A stretch of 64,000 bases of DNA from JAFAXD01 sp963816775 (lineage in GTDB: Bacteria; Pseudomonadota; Alphaproteobacteria; Rhizobiales; Xanthobacteraceae). Both the position numbers and the translations under genes were made by a program. Below are positions 8,906 through 17,481 of this stretch, one piece after another. Position 1 is the first letter of the stretch, and the number at the start of each line of letters is the position of its first letter. Location of the stretch: contig CAWFLX010000044.1 of NCBI GenBank assembly GCA_963816775.1, forward strand, positions 1 to 64,000, read 5' to 3'. The notes beneath the pieces are model-generated. The model was not told the DNA's origin. It did no database searches and was given only the letters and a program-made list of their open reading frames with translations.

Positions 8906-9457
8906 ATGCAGCCCCCTGAACACGCCGCCTGGCACGGCACGACCATCCTGAGCGTGCGCAAAGGCGGCGCCGTCGTCATCGGCGGCGACGGCCAGGTGTC
9001 GATCGGCCAGACCGTGGTCAAGGCCAACGCCCGCAAGGTGCGGCGGCTTGCCAAGGGCGACGTTATCGGCGGTTTTGCCGGGGCGACGGCCGACGCCTTC
9101 ACCCTGTTCGAGCGACTTGAAGGCAAGCTCGAGCAATATCCCGGACAACTCATGCGTGCCGCCGTCGAACTCGCCAAGGACTGGCGCACCGACCGCTATT
9201 TGCGCCGGCTCGAAGCCATGATGATCGTCGCCGACAAGGACATTTCGCTTGTGCTGACCGGCACTGGCGACGTGCTCGAGCCCGAAACCGGCGTCATCGG
9301 CATCGGATCGGGCGGCAACTATGCGCTGGCCGCCGCCCGCGCGTTGCTCGACGGCCCGCTCGACGCGGAAGCGATCGTGCGCAAGGCGATGGATATCGCC
9401 GCCGATATTTGCATCTACACCAACCGCAACGTCACGATCGAAACATTGAAGGCGTGA
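8906..9457 (+). CDS. hslV: ATP-dependent protease peptidase subunit HslV
   Basis: The 183-residue precursor is the threonine peptidase of the HslUV (ClpYQ) proteasome-like machine. The catalytic threonine is Thr12 in WHGTTILSVRK, so 11 residues are removed on maturation. Lys in VKANARKVRRL and the GGFAGATADAF block are family markers. I chose ATG 8906 over the upstream 8834 because the propeptide is then of normal length. hslU follows after 10 bp. A heat-shock promoter is expected, but I could not recognise one in the 170-bp gap to hisB. Confidence 0.96.
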   Translation: MQPPEHAAWHGTTILSVRKGGAVVIGGDGQVSIGQTVVKANARKVRRLAKGDVIGGFAGATADAFTLFERLEGKLEQYPGQLMRAAVELAKDWRTDRYLRRLEAMMIVADKDISLVLTGTGDVLEPETGVIGIGSGGNYALAAARALLDGPLDAEAIVRKAMDIAADICIYTNRNVTIETLKA

Positions 9458-9467
9458 TGTCAGCCCA

Positions 9468-10772
9468 ATGAACGAATTCTCCCCCCGCGAGATCGTGTCC
9501 GAGCTCGATCGCTTCATCATCGGCCAGGCCGATGCCAAGCGCGCGGTCGCAATCGCGCTGCGCAACCGCTGGCGTCGGCTGCAGCTCGACGAGAAGCTGC
9601 GTGAAGAGGTGATGCCCAAGAACATCCTGATGATCGGCCCGACCGGCGTCGGGAAGACCGAGATTTCGCGCCGGCTGGCACGGCTCGCGGGCGCGCCGTT
9701 CCTCAAGGTCGAGGCGACCAAGTTCACCGAGGTCGGGTACGTGGGCCGCGACGTCGATCAGATTGTGCGCGATCTCGTGGAAACCGCCATCACCCAGACC
9801 CGCGAACGCAAGCGTAAAGACGTGTCGGCGCGCGCGCATCTCGCGGCTGAAGAGCGCGTGCTCGACGCGCTGGTGGGCGCCAACGCCAGCGCAGCGACCA
9901 AGGATAGTTTCCGTAAGAAGCTGCGCGCCGGCGACCTTGACGACAAGGAGATCGACGTTGAGGTGCAGGCCTCGGGCGGCACGCCGCTGTTTGAAATTCC
10001 CGGAATGCCGGGAGCCCAGATGGGCGCAATCTCGATCGGCGACATCTTCGGCAAGCTTGGCGGCGGACGCACCAAGACGCGCCGCGTCACCGTGAAGGAG
10101 TCGCACGTGCTCCTGGTCAACGAAGAGTCCGACAAGTTGTTGGATCAGGATCAGCTGGTGCAGGAAGCGATCAGCGCGGTCGAGAACAATGGCATCGTGT
10201 TTCTGGACGAGATCGACAAGATCTGCGCCCGCGACGGCCGGATTGGCGCGGACGTCTCGCGCGAAGGCGTGCAGCGCGACTTGCTGCCGTTGATTGAAGG
10301 AACGACGGTGTCGACCAAGCACGGCGTGGTGAAGACCGACCATATCCTGTTCATCGCGTCAGGCGCGTTTCATCTTTCCAAACCGTCGGACCTGTTGCCT
10401 GAGTTGCAAGGCCGGCTGCCGATCAGGGTCGAACTCAAGCCGCTCACGCGCGACGATTTCAGGCGCATCCTGACCGAGACCGAGGCGTCGCTGATCAAGC
10501 AGTCCGTTGCCTTGTTGGCGACCGAAGGCGTGACGCTCGATTTCACGCCCGACGCGATCGACGCACTGGCCGACATGGCGGTCGCGGTCAATTCAAGCCT
10601 GGAGAATATCGGGGCGCGCCGCTTGCAAACCGTGATGGAACGGGTGCTCGACGATATCTCGTTCGTCGCGCCCGACCGCGCCGGCGAGACGGTGAAAATC
10701 GACGGCGCCTATGTGCGTGAACGCGTGGCCGATCTCGCCAAGAACGCGGACCTGAGCCGGTTTATTTTGTAG
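9468..10772 (+). CDS. hslU: ATP-dependent protease ATPase subunit HslU
   Basis: The 434-residue AAA+ unfoldase caps HslV. Walker A GPTGVGKTE begins at residue 57, and Walker B is IVFLDEIDK. The pore loop segment GYVGRDV and the intermediate (I) domain between the two Walker motifs are present. The C-terminus ENADLSRFIL-like (KNADLSRFIL) is the conserved tail that inserts into HslV. It starts 10 bp after hslV, so the two are co-transcribed. It converges on the smr gene, with only 15 bp between stops. Confidence 0.97.
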   Translation: MNEFSPREIVSELDRFIIGQADAKRAVAIALRNRWRRLQLDEKLREEVMPKNILMIGPTGVGKTEISRRLARLAGAPFLKVEATKFTEVGYVGRDVDQIVRDLVETAITQTRERKRKDVSARAHLAAEERVLDALVGANASAATKDSFRKKLRAGDLDDKEIDVEVQASGGTPLFEIPGMPGAQMGAISIGDIFGKLGGGRTKTRRVTVKESHVLLVNEESDKLLDQDQLVQEAISAVENNGIVFLDEIDKICARDGRIGADVSREGVQRDLLPLIEGTTVSTKHGVVKTDHILFIASGAFHLSKPSDLLPELQGRLPIRVELKPLTRDDFRRILTETEASLIKQSVALLATEGVTLDFTPDAIDALADMAVAVNSSLENIGARRLQTVMERVLDDISFVAPDRAGETVKIDGAYVRERVADLAKNADLSRFIL

Positions 10773-10787
10773 CGGGCTTGCCAAAAC

Positions 10788-11324
10788 CTATCGTCGTCGT
10801 CGCACCCGCACGTAGAGCGCGCCTTCCCCACCGTGACCGACGTGGGCGGTATCGAAGCCAACGACCAAACTGCGAAACTCCGACTGTTCGAGCCACAACG
10901 GCACCTGACGGCGCAGGACGCCGCGTTCAGGCTCACGGCCTTTGCCAGTAACGACCAGCACGTATTTGGCGTCGTCGCTCTGAGCCTTGCGCAGAAAGCG
11001 CGCAAGCGCCGCGTGAGCCTGCGCCTGGGTCATCCCATGCAGATCGATGCGCGCATCAATGGGATCGCGGCCGCGCGCCAGTTTCTGCCGCGCCCGCCGG
11101 TCGATCGGCGCCAGCCGTGGTGGCAAAGTCGAGGGCGCTACGGGTGCCGCCGCCGGGGTGTTGCGCGGCTGCGCCGCTGGCTGTGGCTCCCCGTGCTTCG
11201 CGGAGTCAGGCGCTCGCGCGCGCCGTATTGGCGTCACGGAGCGCGCGACGTTTCCCCACATGCGCTGCTCGTCTTCAGACAAACGGCGCCGCGGGCGCGG
11301 ACGATCCCTGCTCATATGTGCCAC
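10788..11324 (-). CDS. Smr-domain protein
   Basis: The 178-residue protein has a disordered, proline- and alanine-rich N-terminal half and a C-terminal Smr domain. Domain signatures are ARIDLHGMTQAQAHAAL and VLVVTGKGREPERGVLR. Smr domains bind or nick nucleic acid; stand-alone proteins of this type have been linked to ribosome-collision rescue in some bacteria, but this one's role is unknown. Its start overlaps the end of mltA by 13 bp, so it is the last gene of a leftward timA-mltA-smr unit. Confidence 0.85.
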   Translation of the reverse strand: MAHMSRDRPRPRRRLSEDEQRMWGNVARSVTPIRRARAPDSAKHGEPQPAAQPRNTPAAAPVAPSTLPPRLAPIDRRARQKLARGRDPIDARIDLHGMTQAQAHAALARFLRKAQSDDAKYVLVVTGKGREPERGVLRRQVPLWLEQSEFRSLVVGFDTAHVGHGGEGALYVRVRRRR

Positions 11325-12721
11325 CGCGTGCGCCCGTGTCGCACCGGCCGTACTGGTTGCGACTTGGTGGCGGGTGCTCGCGCGGCGTCATTCGCCGGCT
11401 TGGCTGGGGCCTTCGCGGTCACGACCGGCCGCGGCGTCGGCAGCGGCATCGCAGCGCCGGCCACCGCCGGGTCGAGCGCACGCGGCATCAGCAACGCGAA
11501 CATGCCTGGATTACGCAGACGACCTGCAACCTTGCCGGCTTCATCGCCGGCTCCGTAGTAGATGTCGGCCCGTGCCGGACCGACGATGGCCGAGCCGGTG
11601 TCCTGCGCGATCATCAAGCGGCGGAACGCGCTGCTGCGCCGTTCGTCGCTCGGCAAGCCGGCCTGGATGAAGAATGGCGTGCCGTAGACATGCAAGGCCT
11701 TGTCGACCGCGATCGAGCGCCGCGGCGTCAGCGGAACGCCCTGGGCACCGGTCGCCTCGAGCTCGCCGGACAATCCAACAATGCGAAAGAACACATACGA
11801 TCGGTTCTGATCGCGCAGCTCCTTGGCCTGATCGGGATGCGCATTCATCCAGCTGCGAATGCGCTCCATGCTCATTTCTTCGCGCGGCACTTCCTTGCGC
11901 TCGATCAGGGCGCGACCGACCGCCGTGTAGGGAAAGCCGTTGTGCGCATCGTAGTTGATGCGCAGCATGGTTCCGTCTTCGAGCCGCACGCGCGCGGACC
12001 CTTGGATCTGGATGAACAGGAGATCGATCGGATCCTTGATCCAACAAATTTCGAGATGCTGGCCATCGAGCGCGCCATCCTCGATTTCGCCGCGGTCGTA
12101 GTAGGGCACGAGCGTGCCGTCGGGCAGCCGGCGCGTGGAACGGCCGCTGTTGGGAAAGCCCTGACCCTTCTGATAGCCCGGCGGTGGGACGAGATCGCCC
12201 GGCCGCCGGTAGATCGGCACGGTGAACTCGCGGGTCGGAAACCGCGAGCCGTCGACGATCGGCTCATAGTAGCCGGTCAGGAATCCGGCGCTGTCACCCA
12301 ATTTGTAGATGCGGACCGGGCGGAAATTCTCTTCGAAAAAAACGCGTGCGTTGCTCGTGGACGGTGCGGCCAGGGCCTTGCGGCAGACCTCGGCCAGTAC
12401 CGGCAGGATCGGACGCGGATCGTCACCCCATCGTGCACGCCCGACCACGGCGCGGCAGCTCGCCCGAAAGGTCGCGAAGGCTTCGGCGTGATTGTCCTGC
12501 GCCCAGCCGTCAAGGTCGCTCCACGCCAACGGTTCCAGCGCGGTGTCGGCAAATCGGAATGGACCCGGCACGTCGGGGCGGGGCGGACGGCCGAGATCGT
12601 CAACCGCGATGTTGCGAGGCTGGGGTTTGGCTGGGTGCCGGGCGGCTGCGCCCGCGGCTGCATGTGTGGCGATCGCCAAACAAGCGAGCGATGCAATCAA
12701 CGTGCTGCGAGGCATGCGCAC
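11312..12721 (-). CDS. mltA: Membrane-bound lytic murein transglycosylase A
   Basis: The 469-residue protein has an N-terminal signal peptide (LIASLACLAIATHAAAG) with no lipobox cysteine, so it is probably periplasmic rather than a lipoprotein. MltA blocks are in order: FLTGYYEPIVDGS, FIQIQGSARV, a YTAVGRALI segment, and the C-terminal 3D domain with QDTGSAIVGPARADIYYG, which holds the catalytic aspartate. The enzyme cleaves murein glycan strands with formation of 1,6-anhydro ends. It sits 9 bp after the Tim44-domain gene and overlaps smr. The low-complexity tail after the 3D domain is proline/alanine-rich. Confidence 0.92.
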   Translation of the reverse strand: MRMPRSTLIASLACLAIATHAAAGAAARHPAKPQPRNIAVDDLGRPPRPDVPGPFRFADTALEPLAWSDLDGWAQDNHAEAFATFRASCRAVVGRARWGDDPRPILPVLAEVCRKALAAPSTSNARVFFEENFRPVRIYKLGDSAGFLTGYYEPIVDGSRFPTREFTVPIYRRPGDLVPPPGYQKGQGFPNSGRSTRRLPDGTLVPYYDRGEIEDGALDGQHLEICWIKDPIDLLFIQIQGSARVRLEDGTMLRINYDAHNGFPYTAVGRALIERKEVPREEMSMERIRSWMNAHPDQAKELRDQNRSYVFFRIVGLSGELEATGAQGVPLTPRRSIAVDKALHVYGTPFFIQAGLPSDERRSSAFRRLMIAQDTGSAIVGPARADIYYGAGDEAGKVAGRLRNPGMFALLMPRALDPAVAGAAMPLPTPRPVVTAKAPAKPANDAARAPATKSQPVRPVRHGRTRWHI

Positions 12722-12730
12722 CGCGCGCGA

Positions 12731-13447
12731 TCATTGCCCGGTTTCGGTCGCGACGAGCTTCCAGTTGGGGTCGCGCGAGGTGACGTCGCGCGCAAAGGTC
12801 CAGACATCGGTCACGTCGGTGACCTTGTCTGGATTGCCGTCTTTCACGACGCCGTTCTTGTCGCGGGTCACCGACACCAGCTGAGACACGAAGCGGATCG
12901 TTACCTGTGCAATCTTGCCGCGCAGTTCGGCGCCGATGATGTCGGTGGAATCGATCGAGACGAAGCGCGTCTCGGCCGTTTCGCCGCGGGTCTCGCGCTC
13001 CTTGATGACCGCATCGAAGCCGTCGTAGACGTCGCGGGCCAGCAGATTTTTCAAGGTGCGGCGGTCGCCCTCCGCATAGGCGGTGACGATCATTTCGTAG
13101 GCCGCGCGCGCGCCGCCGAGAAAATGCTTGGGCTCGAACGCCTTGTCCTCGGCCGTGATCGCGTCGAGGCCCTTGGCGACGGCGGAGTCCGGTTGCGCGA
13201 TACCCTTCCAGCGATCCGCCGGCTTGGCGTCCTCGGCCGGTTTCGCGGCGGATTCCGCCGGACCCCGGCTTGGCAACGCGACCACCTTGTCGTTGCCGGT
13301 CGGACGGGTTCGCTCGCGGGCCGCGTAGGGATCATAGGGAGGCCGCTCGCGTCCGGTGCGTTGGCCCAATACGCTGCGTAGCCGCAGAAAAATGAATACT
13401 GCGAGCGCCAGGAAGATGATGGTGTAGATGTCAAACACGTCTTGCAC
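12731..13447 (-). CDS. Tim44/TimA-domain inner membrane protein
   Basis: The 238-residue protein has one N-terminal membrane helix (IYTIIFLALAVFIFLRL), a charged linker rich in R, P and K, and a C-terminal Tim44-like domain (AKHFLGGARAAYEMIVTAYAEGD onward). Bacterial TimA proteins are related to the mitochondrial import motor adaptor Tim44. Their role is thought to lie in the inner membrane or envelope but is not settled. It leads the leftward unit with mltA and smr, which points to an envelope function. In many rhizobia fxsA lies between this gene and secB; no fxsA is present here. Confidence 0.85.
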   Translation of the reverse strand: MQDVFDIYTIIFLALAVFIFLRLRSVLGQRTGRERPPYDPYAARERTRPTGNDKVVALPSRGPAESAAKPAEDAKPADRWKGIAQPDSAVAKGLDAITAEDKAFEPKHFLGGARAAYEMIVTAYAEGDRRTLKNLLARDVYDGFDAVIKERETRGETAETRFVSIDSTDIIGAELRGKIAQVTIRFVSQLVSVTRDKNGVVKDGNPDKVTDVTDVWTFARDVTSRDPNWKLVATETGQ

Positions 13448-13456
13448 GCTCGCCGT

Positions 13457-13552
13457 TCAGGCCTTTTTGGCGCCCGCCAACAGCAACACGCCGACTGCGA
13501 AGTCCGTTCCGCCAACCCATGTAAGCACGCGATCATGCCAATCCAGTGGCAT
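13457..13552 (-). CDS. Possible 31-residue small ORF upstream of the Tim44 gene
   Basis: An ATG at 13552 opens a 31-codon frame ending at 13457. It codes for MPLDWHDRVLTWVGG, then FAVGVLLLAGAKKA, a single hydrophobic segment with a basic end. It stops 10 bp before the Tim44-domain gene, so it could be a leader peptide or a small membrane protein. No family is recognised and codon evidence is weak. The rest of the 358-bp gap to secB shows no other gene. Confidence 0.25.
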   Translation of the reverse strand: MPLDWHDRVLTWVGGTDFAVGVLLLAGAKKA

Positions 13553-13805
13553 GCGCTATCTTATGGGCTGGTCAGGACCGCGATTCTCTGACAATTCGCA
13601 ATCTAAACGATCAAGGACCCCCAGCCAACAGCCGCCAAGGAGATTTGCGGCGCACTTGCCGCATGACGGCGCATGGCAGCACCCTCGGGTAAGCCGCCCC
13701 AGGAGCCCAACCGATAGGCATCCGGGTCGGACGTGGGGTGCGCTTGTCCCTGGGAAGGGCCTATGTTAGCCACTGCGGCCACAGCGTTTGGCGTTGGGAG
13801 AGCTT

Positions 13806-14321
13806 ATGAGCACGAATGGCGGCCAGCAGGGCGGGCAACCGCAGGGCCCGACACCGGCTGCAGGGACCGCCGCGGTGGGACCTCAGCTCAATGTCCTCGC
13901 GCAATACACCAAGGATCTTTCCTTCGAGAACCCCAACGCACCGAAGTCGCTGGGCCAGCCCGGGCAACAACCCGCGATCAATATCCAGATCAACGTCAAC
14001 CCCAATCAGCTTTCCAGCACCGATTTTGAGATTGAGCTCAAGCTCGAGGGCAAGGCCGAGGTCAGCGGCTCGGTCCTGTTCAATTTCGAGCTTGTGTATG
14101 CCGGCGTGTTCCGGCTGCAGAACATTCCCCAAGACCAAATCGGCCCGGTCGTCATGATCGAATGCCCGCGCCTGCTGTTCCCGTTCGCGCGCGCGATCGT
14201 GGCGGACGCGGTCGTGCACGGTGGCTTTCCGCCGCTCATGCTCGACCCGGTCGATTTCGTCAGCCTCTACCGGCAGAAAGTTGCGCAGCAGCCGCAGCCG
14301 GCGCCGGCGAGCTCAGCCTGA
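13806..14321 (+). CDS. secB: Protein-export chaperone SecB
   Basis: The 171-residue protein is the tetrameric chaperone that keeps presecretory proteins unfolded and hands them to SecA. Family signatures run LNVLAQYTKDLSFENPNAP, FELVYAGVFRL, ECPRLLFPFAR and GGFPPLMLDPVDF. The N-terminus is extended with a Q/G-rich tract, usual in alphaproteobacteria. The ATG at 13806 has GGAGAG just upstream and is preferred to the upstream 13788. Its 3' end overlaps the end of dnaQ by 9 bp, tail to tail. Confidence 0.96.
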   Translation: MSTNGGQQGGQPQGPTPAAGTAAVGPQLNVLAQYTKDLSFENPNAPKSLGQPGQQPAINIQINVNPNQLSSTDFEIELKLEGKAEVSGSVLFNFELVYAGVFRLQNIPQDQIGPVVMIECPRLLFPFARAIVADAVVHGGFPPLMLDPVDFVSLYRQKVAQQPQPAPASSA

Positions 14322-15041
14322 TTGCGCAGAATTTCCCGCCTTCTCGGCATCCGGCGGGTCGACATAATCCCTCCAGATCGCGTTTGCGCCCAGCGTCGCG
14401 ATGAACGCCCGATGCGCAGCGCGCTCGAGCGCCGAGATGGCGCGCGCCAACGGCGTTGGCCTGGGTCTCGCTGTACCCGCCGAGGGTCCCGCCGTCGCCA
14501 CGGCAACGACCGACAAACCGAGCTGGGCCTGACGCGCTTCGATGAGCTCCAGGTAGACCTCGGCGAGTAACTCGGCATCGAGCAAGGCCCCGTGCTTGGT
14601 GCGACGAGAGTTGTCGATGCTGTAACGCACGCAAAGGTCGTCCAATCGATTGGAGCCGCCTGGAAACTTGCGGCGGGCCAGCAGCAAGGTGTCAACCAGG
14701 CGGTCGCGCGCCAACGGCCTGTGGCCGGCACGCTCCAGTTCGGCATTGAGGAAGCCAATATCGAAGCCCGCGTTGTGAATGACGAGCCGCGCGTCGCTGA
14801 CAAAGGCGAGGAAGTCTTCGGCGATTTCCGCAAACGGCGGTTTGTCCTTGAGAAATTCCGCGGACAGGCCGTGCACCGAAAAGGCTTCGGCCGGAATGTC
14901 CCGTTCGGGATTGAGGTAGCGGTGAAAAGTTTGGCCGGATGGAATCCGATTGATCAGTTCGACGCAGCCGACTTCGACCAACCGGTGGCCCTGGTAGGGA
15001 TCGAGCCCCGTCGTCTCCGTGTCGAGGACAATCTCACGCAT
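14313..15041 (-). CDS. dnaQ: DNA polymerase III epsilon subunit (3'-5' proofreading exonuclease)
   Basis: The 242-residue protein has the DEDDh exonuclease motifs: ExoI DTETTGLDP at residues 6-14, ExoII VIHNAGFDIGFLN, and ExoIII HGALLDAELLAEVYLEL. The C-terminal part would contact the alpha subunit. I chose ATG 15041 (MREIVLDTETTG) because the upstream extension is unconserved. The start overlaps the end of coaE by 8 bp. The leftward order ppsR-maf-coaE-dnaQ beside secB is the standard rhizobial arrangement next to the origin. Confidence 0.95.
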   Translation of the reverse strand: MREIVLDTETTGLDPYQGHRLVEVGCVELINRIPSGQTFHRYLNPERDIPAEAFSVHGLSAEFLKDKPPFAEIAEDFLAFVSDARLVIHNAGFDIGFLNAELERAGHRPLARDRLVDTLLLARRKFPGGSNRLDDLCVRYSIDNSRRTKHGALLDAELLAEVYLELIEARQAQLGLSVVAVATAGPSAGTARPRPTPLARAISALERAAHRAFIATLGANAIWRDYVDPPDAEKAGNSAQSG

Positions 15042-15648
15042 CTGGGCCCTTACCCTTGCGGCCGCGAATCGCTCGGACGGCAGCGAGAATCGCACGGACC
15101 TGGGCGCGAGCGGAATCGAAGCTCTGCGAAGTATCCACTATAAAATCCGCGCGCCGGCGCTTCTCTGCGTCGGGCGTTTGCTTTTGCATCAGCGCGTCGA
15201 ATTTCTCCGCGGTCATTCCTGCGCGATCGAGGGTGCGGGCGCGTTGCACATCCGCCGGCGCCGAAACCACAACGACCGCATCGACGCGCTGATCGCCGCC
15301 GGTCTCGAATAGCAGTGGGACGTCGAGAACTGCGACCGGCGCGCCGGATCGCTCCGCGTCGGCCAGGAAACGAGCTTGCGCGGCCCGTACCAGCGGATGG
15401 ACGATCGACTCCAGCCGCTTGAGCGCCGCGGGATCGCCGACGACCCGTCGCGACAGTTCCTCGCGATCGATGCGACCGTCCTTGCTGGTGCCCGGAAAGG
15501 CCGCCTCGATCGCTGCGACCGCTTCGCCATCGTAGAGCGCGTGGACGACTGCGTCGGCGTCGAGCACAGGCACACCTTCCTCGGCGAAGAACCGCGCCGT
15601 TGTGCTCTTGCCCATTCCGATGGAGCCGGTGAGTCCGAGAACCAGCAT
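15034..15648 (-). CDS. coaE: Dephospho-CoA kinase
   Basis: The 204-residue P-loop kinase phosphorylates dephospho-CoA, the last step of CoA synthesis. The P-loop is GLTGSIGMGKST at residues 5-16. DADAVVHALYDGE, LLFETGGD and the TLDRAGMTAEKFDALMQKQ lid region follow the family closely. It starts 8 bp after maf and overlaps dnaQ, so it lies in a tight operon. It shares a window with coaA, the first committed kinase of the same pathway. Confidence 0.96.
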   Translation of the reverse strand: MLVLGLTGSIGMGKSTTARFFAEEGVPVLDADAVVHALYDGEAVAAIEAAFPGTSKDGRIDREELSRRVVGDPAALKRLESIVHPLVRAAQARFLADAERSGAPVAVLDVPLLFETGGDQRVDAVVVVSAPADVQRARTLDRAGMTAEKFDALMQKQTPDAEKRRRADFIVDTSQSFDSARAQVRAILAAVRAIRGRKGKGPDA

Positions 15649-15656
15649 GACTGCGA

Positions 15657-16268
15657 TTATGCCAGATAGCCGTCCCGCCGAAGGAACGCGAGCAGGGCAA
15701 GCAGAGGCAAGCCCAGGATGGTAAAATGGTCCCCTTCAATTCGCTCGAACAGGTGGACACCGATTTTCTCGAGTTGGTAAGCCCCGACGCTGGACAGCGC
15801 CTGCGGCCCGACCGCATCGAGATAGGTATCAATCAACCGATCCGAGAGCGCTCGCATGGTCAGGCGCGCTGTCTCAACGTGGCTGAACACAACACGCTGG
15901 TCGCGCACGACTGCGACCGCCGAGTGCAGCTCATGGCTGCGGCCGGCGAGCGCTCGCAATTGCTCGCGGGCGGCGGCGCGGTCGGGTGGCTTGTCAAAGC
16001 GCTGTTGCCCGAGCGCAAGCGTCTGATCGGCTCCGACCACAATTCGTCCTGGCCGTTGTGACCCCACGGCCCTTGCCTTTGCTTGCGCCAGCATGATCGC
16101 GGTTTGGGTGGCGTCAGATGCGCCCGCGGACGCCTCAACCGCACGCTCGTCGATATCGGCCGCCGCAACCTCGACCGGGATACCCGCCGCCTCGATCATG
16201 GCCAGGCGTGCGGCACTCCGCGACGCGAGCAGCAGCGGCTGCGAGGCAAGCCAAAGCGATGTTGCCAT
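15657..16268 (-). CDS. maf: Maf-family nucleotide pyrophosphatase
   Basis: The 203-residue protein shows the Maf signature LASRSAARLAMIEAAGI and GADQTLAL, together with the conserved RAAAREQLRALAGRSHELHSA block. Maf proteins hydrolyse non-canonical or modified nucleoside triphosphates and have been linked to septum control in some bacteria. The subclass (Maf versus YceF) cannot be fixed by eye. I chose ATG 16268 (MATSLWLASQ) over 16391, whose extension overlaps ppsR. The gene lies 11 bp after ppsR. Confidence 0.9.
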   Translation of the reverse strand: MATSLWLASQPLLLASRSAARLAMIEAAGIPVEVAAADIDERAVEASAGASDATQTAIMLAQAKARAVGSQRPGRIVVGADQTLALGQQRFDKPPDRAAAREQLRALAGRSHELHSAVAVVRDQRVVFSHVETARLTMRALSDRLIDTYLDAVGPQALSSVGAYQLEKIGVHLFERIEGDHFTILGLPLLALLAFLRRDGYLA

Positions 16269-16279
16269 GTCCGTGAGAT

Positions 16280-17119
16280 TCAGGTCGCCGGCGCCCGCCG
16301 GCGATCCGCCAGGAGCGCCATCACGGCCGCGGCAGTTTCCTCGATCGACCGACGGGTGACATCGATCAACGGCCAGTTGTTGCGCGTGCACAGCCGGCGC
16401 GAGAAGGCCACCTCCTCCGCAACAGCCTGCCGGTCGATGTACTGGTCGTCGTCACGCTGCACGTTGAGCCCGAGCAGGCGATTTTGGCGGATTTGTACAA
16501 TTCGTTCCGGGCTCGCAAAAAGACCGACCACGAGCGGCGCGCGCAGTGTCTCGAGGGCCGGTGGCAGCGCTGCACCAGGGACCAGCGGAACGTTGGCGGT
16601 CCGGACGCCGCGATTGGCAAGGTAGATCGAGGTTGGAGTCTTTGACGTGCGCGATACGCCCACCAGCACCACATCGGCGCCCTCAAGATCGTCGGTGTGC
16701 TGCCCGTCATCATGCAGCATGGTGTAGTTGAGGGCATCGATGCGTTTAAAATACTCAGCGTTCAGAATGTGCTGGGCGCCGACCTTCTGGTTCGACGCGG
16801 TTCCGAGATAGGCTTGGAAGACCCGCAGCACCGGTCCGAGGATCGATCGGCACGGCAGGCCGAGCTCCGTGCACTTGGCCTCCAGCCGCTCGACCAGGGT
16901 CTCGTCGAGAAGTGTATAGAGCGTGATGCCGGGCTCGGCCTCGATCGACGTCAGCACCCGATCGAGCTGCTTGCTGGTCCGCACGGCCGGATAAACATGC
17001 TCGACCGGAACGACGCTCGCGTATTGCGCGGCAGCCGCGCGTGCAACGGTGATTAGCGTTTCACCGGTCGAGTCGGAAACCAAGTGCAGATGAAAGAAGC
17101 TGACGTTCTTCGCGGCCAT
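16280..17119 (-). CDS. ppsR: Pyruvate phosphate dikinase / PEP synthase regulatory protein (DUF299)
   Basis: The 279-residue protein belongs to the bifunctional kinase/pyrophosphorylase family that inactivates and reactivates PPDK or PEP synthase by phosphorylating a threonine. Its P-loop-like motif is VVLVGVSRTSKTPTSIYLA. FHLHLVSDSTGETL at the N-terminus and YTLLDETLVERLE are conserved. The target enzyme is not in the window, so PPDK versus PEP synthase is open. It heads the leftward ppsR-maf-coaE-dnaQ operon and faces away from hemE across the putative origin. Confidence 0.92.
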   Translation of the reverse strand: MAAKNVSFFHLHLVSDSTGETLITVARAAAAQYASVVPVEHVYPAVRTSKQLDRVLTSIEAEPGITLYTLLDETLVERLEAKCTELGLPCRSILGPVLRVFQAYLGTASNQKVGAQHILNAEYFKRIDALNYTMLHDDGQHTDDLEGADVVLVGVSRTSKTPTSIYLANRGVRTANVPLVPGAALPPALETLRAPLVVGLFASPERIVQIRQNRLLGLNVQRDDDQYIDRQAVAEEVAFSRRLCTRNNWPLIDVTRRSIEETAAAVMALLADRRRAPAT

Positions 17120-17463
17120 GCAGCGGTGAACTCATGTTGAAGCGTTGTGGACGAAAGCGCCCGCAAGACCCGCGGACGACCTGACCGGGGGAATAGTGGA
17201 CTTTTTGCCCACATCGATGCAGGTCTGGATAAATTCCAGGGCCCGATCCATCCACAGGTGGAACATCTCGGAGAAAACACGCAAGCGTCATGACCCCGTC
17301 GTCATCTCCTTCATGTACAAGTATTTTTGCCTTCGCGCCCACAGGTCATCGGGGAGAGTGCAACCCGACGTCATGTGGATGGGTTGTGGATCAAGTGGGA
17401 CAACGAGTTATGAGTCAAATTCAGGTACCAATAACTACAGCAATCTAAGATTCAAAAGATTTA
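17120..17463. other. oriC: Probable chromosomal replication origin (oriC) between ppsR and hemE
   Basis: This 344-bp gap has no convincing ORF. It holds five DnaA-box-like 9-mers relative to TTATCCACA: TGTGGACGA (17146), TCTGGATAA (17224), CCATCCACA (17248), TGTGGATGG (17374) and TGTGGATCA (17385). Two match 8 of 9 bases, the others 7 of 9. The right side (17395-17463) is visibly AT-rich in a GC-rich genome and holds two GANTC sites, at 17412 and 17449. In Caulobacter and several rhizobia the origin lies next to hemE. Two parS sites and parAB within about 11 kb fit this. I did not find CtrA full sites (TTAA-N7-TTAA). Confidence 0.7.
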
Positions 17464-17481
17464 TTGAGAGCAGTCCAGGGA

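Noticed and set aside
11117..13381. 754-codon plus-strand ORF opposite mltA and the Tim44 gene
   Set aside because: It is a shadow of high-GC coding sequence; both opposite-strand genes have clear domains and tight spacing.
13428..13769. 113-codon ORF between the Tim44 gene and secB as a candidate fxsA
   Set aside because: It has none of the four membrane helices of FxsA and looks like random GC-rich translation.
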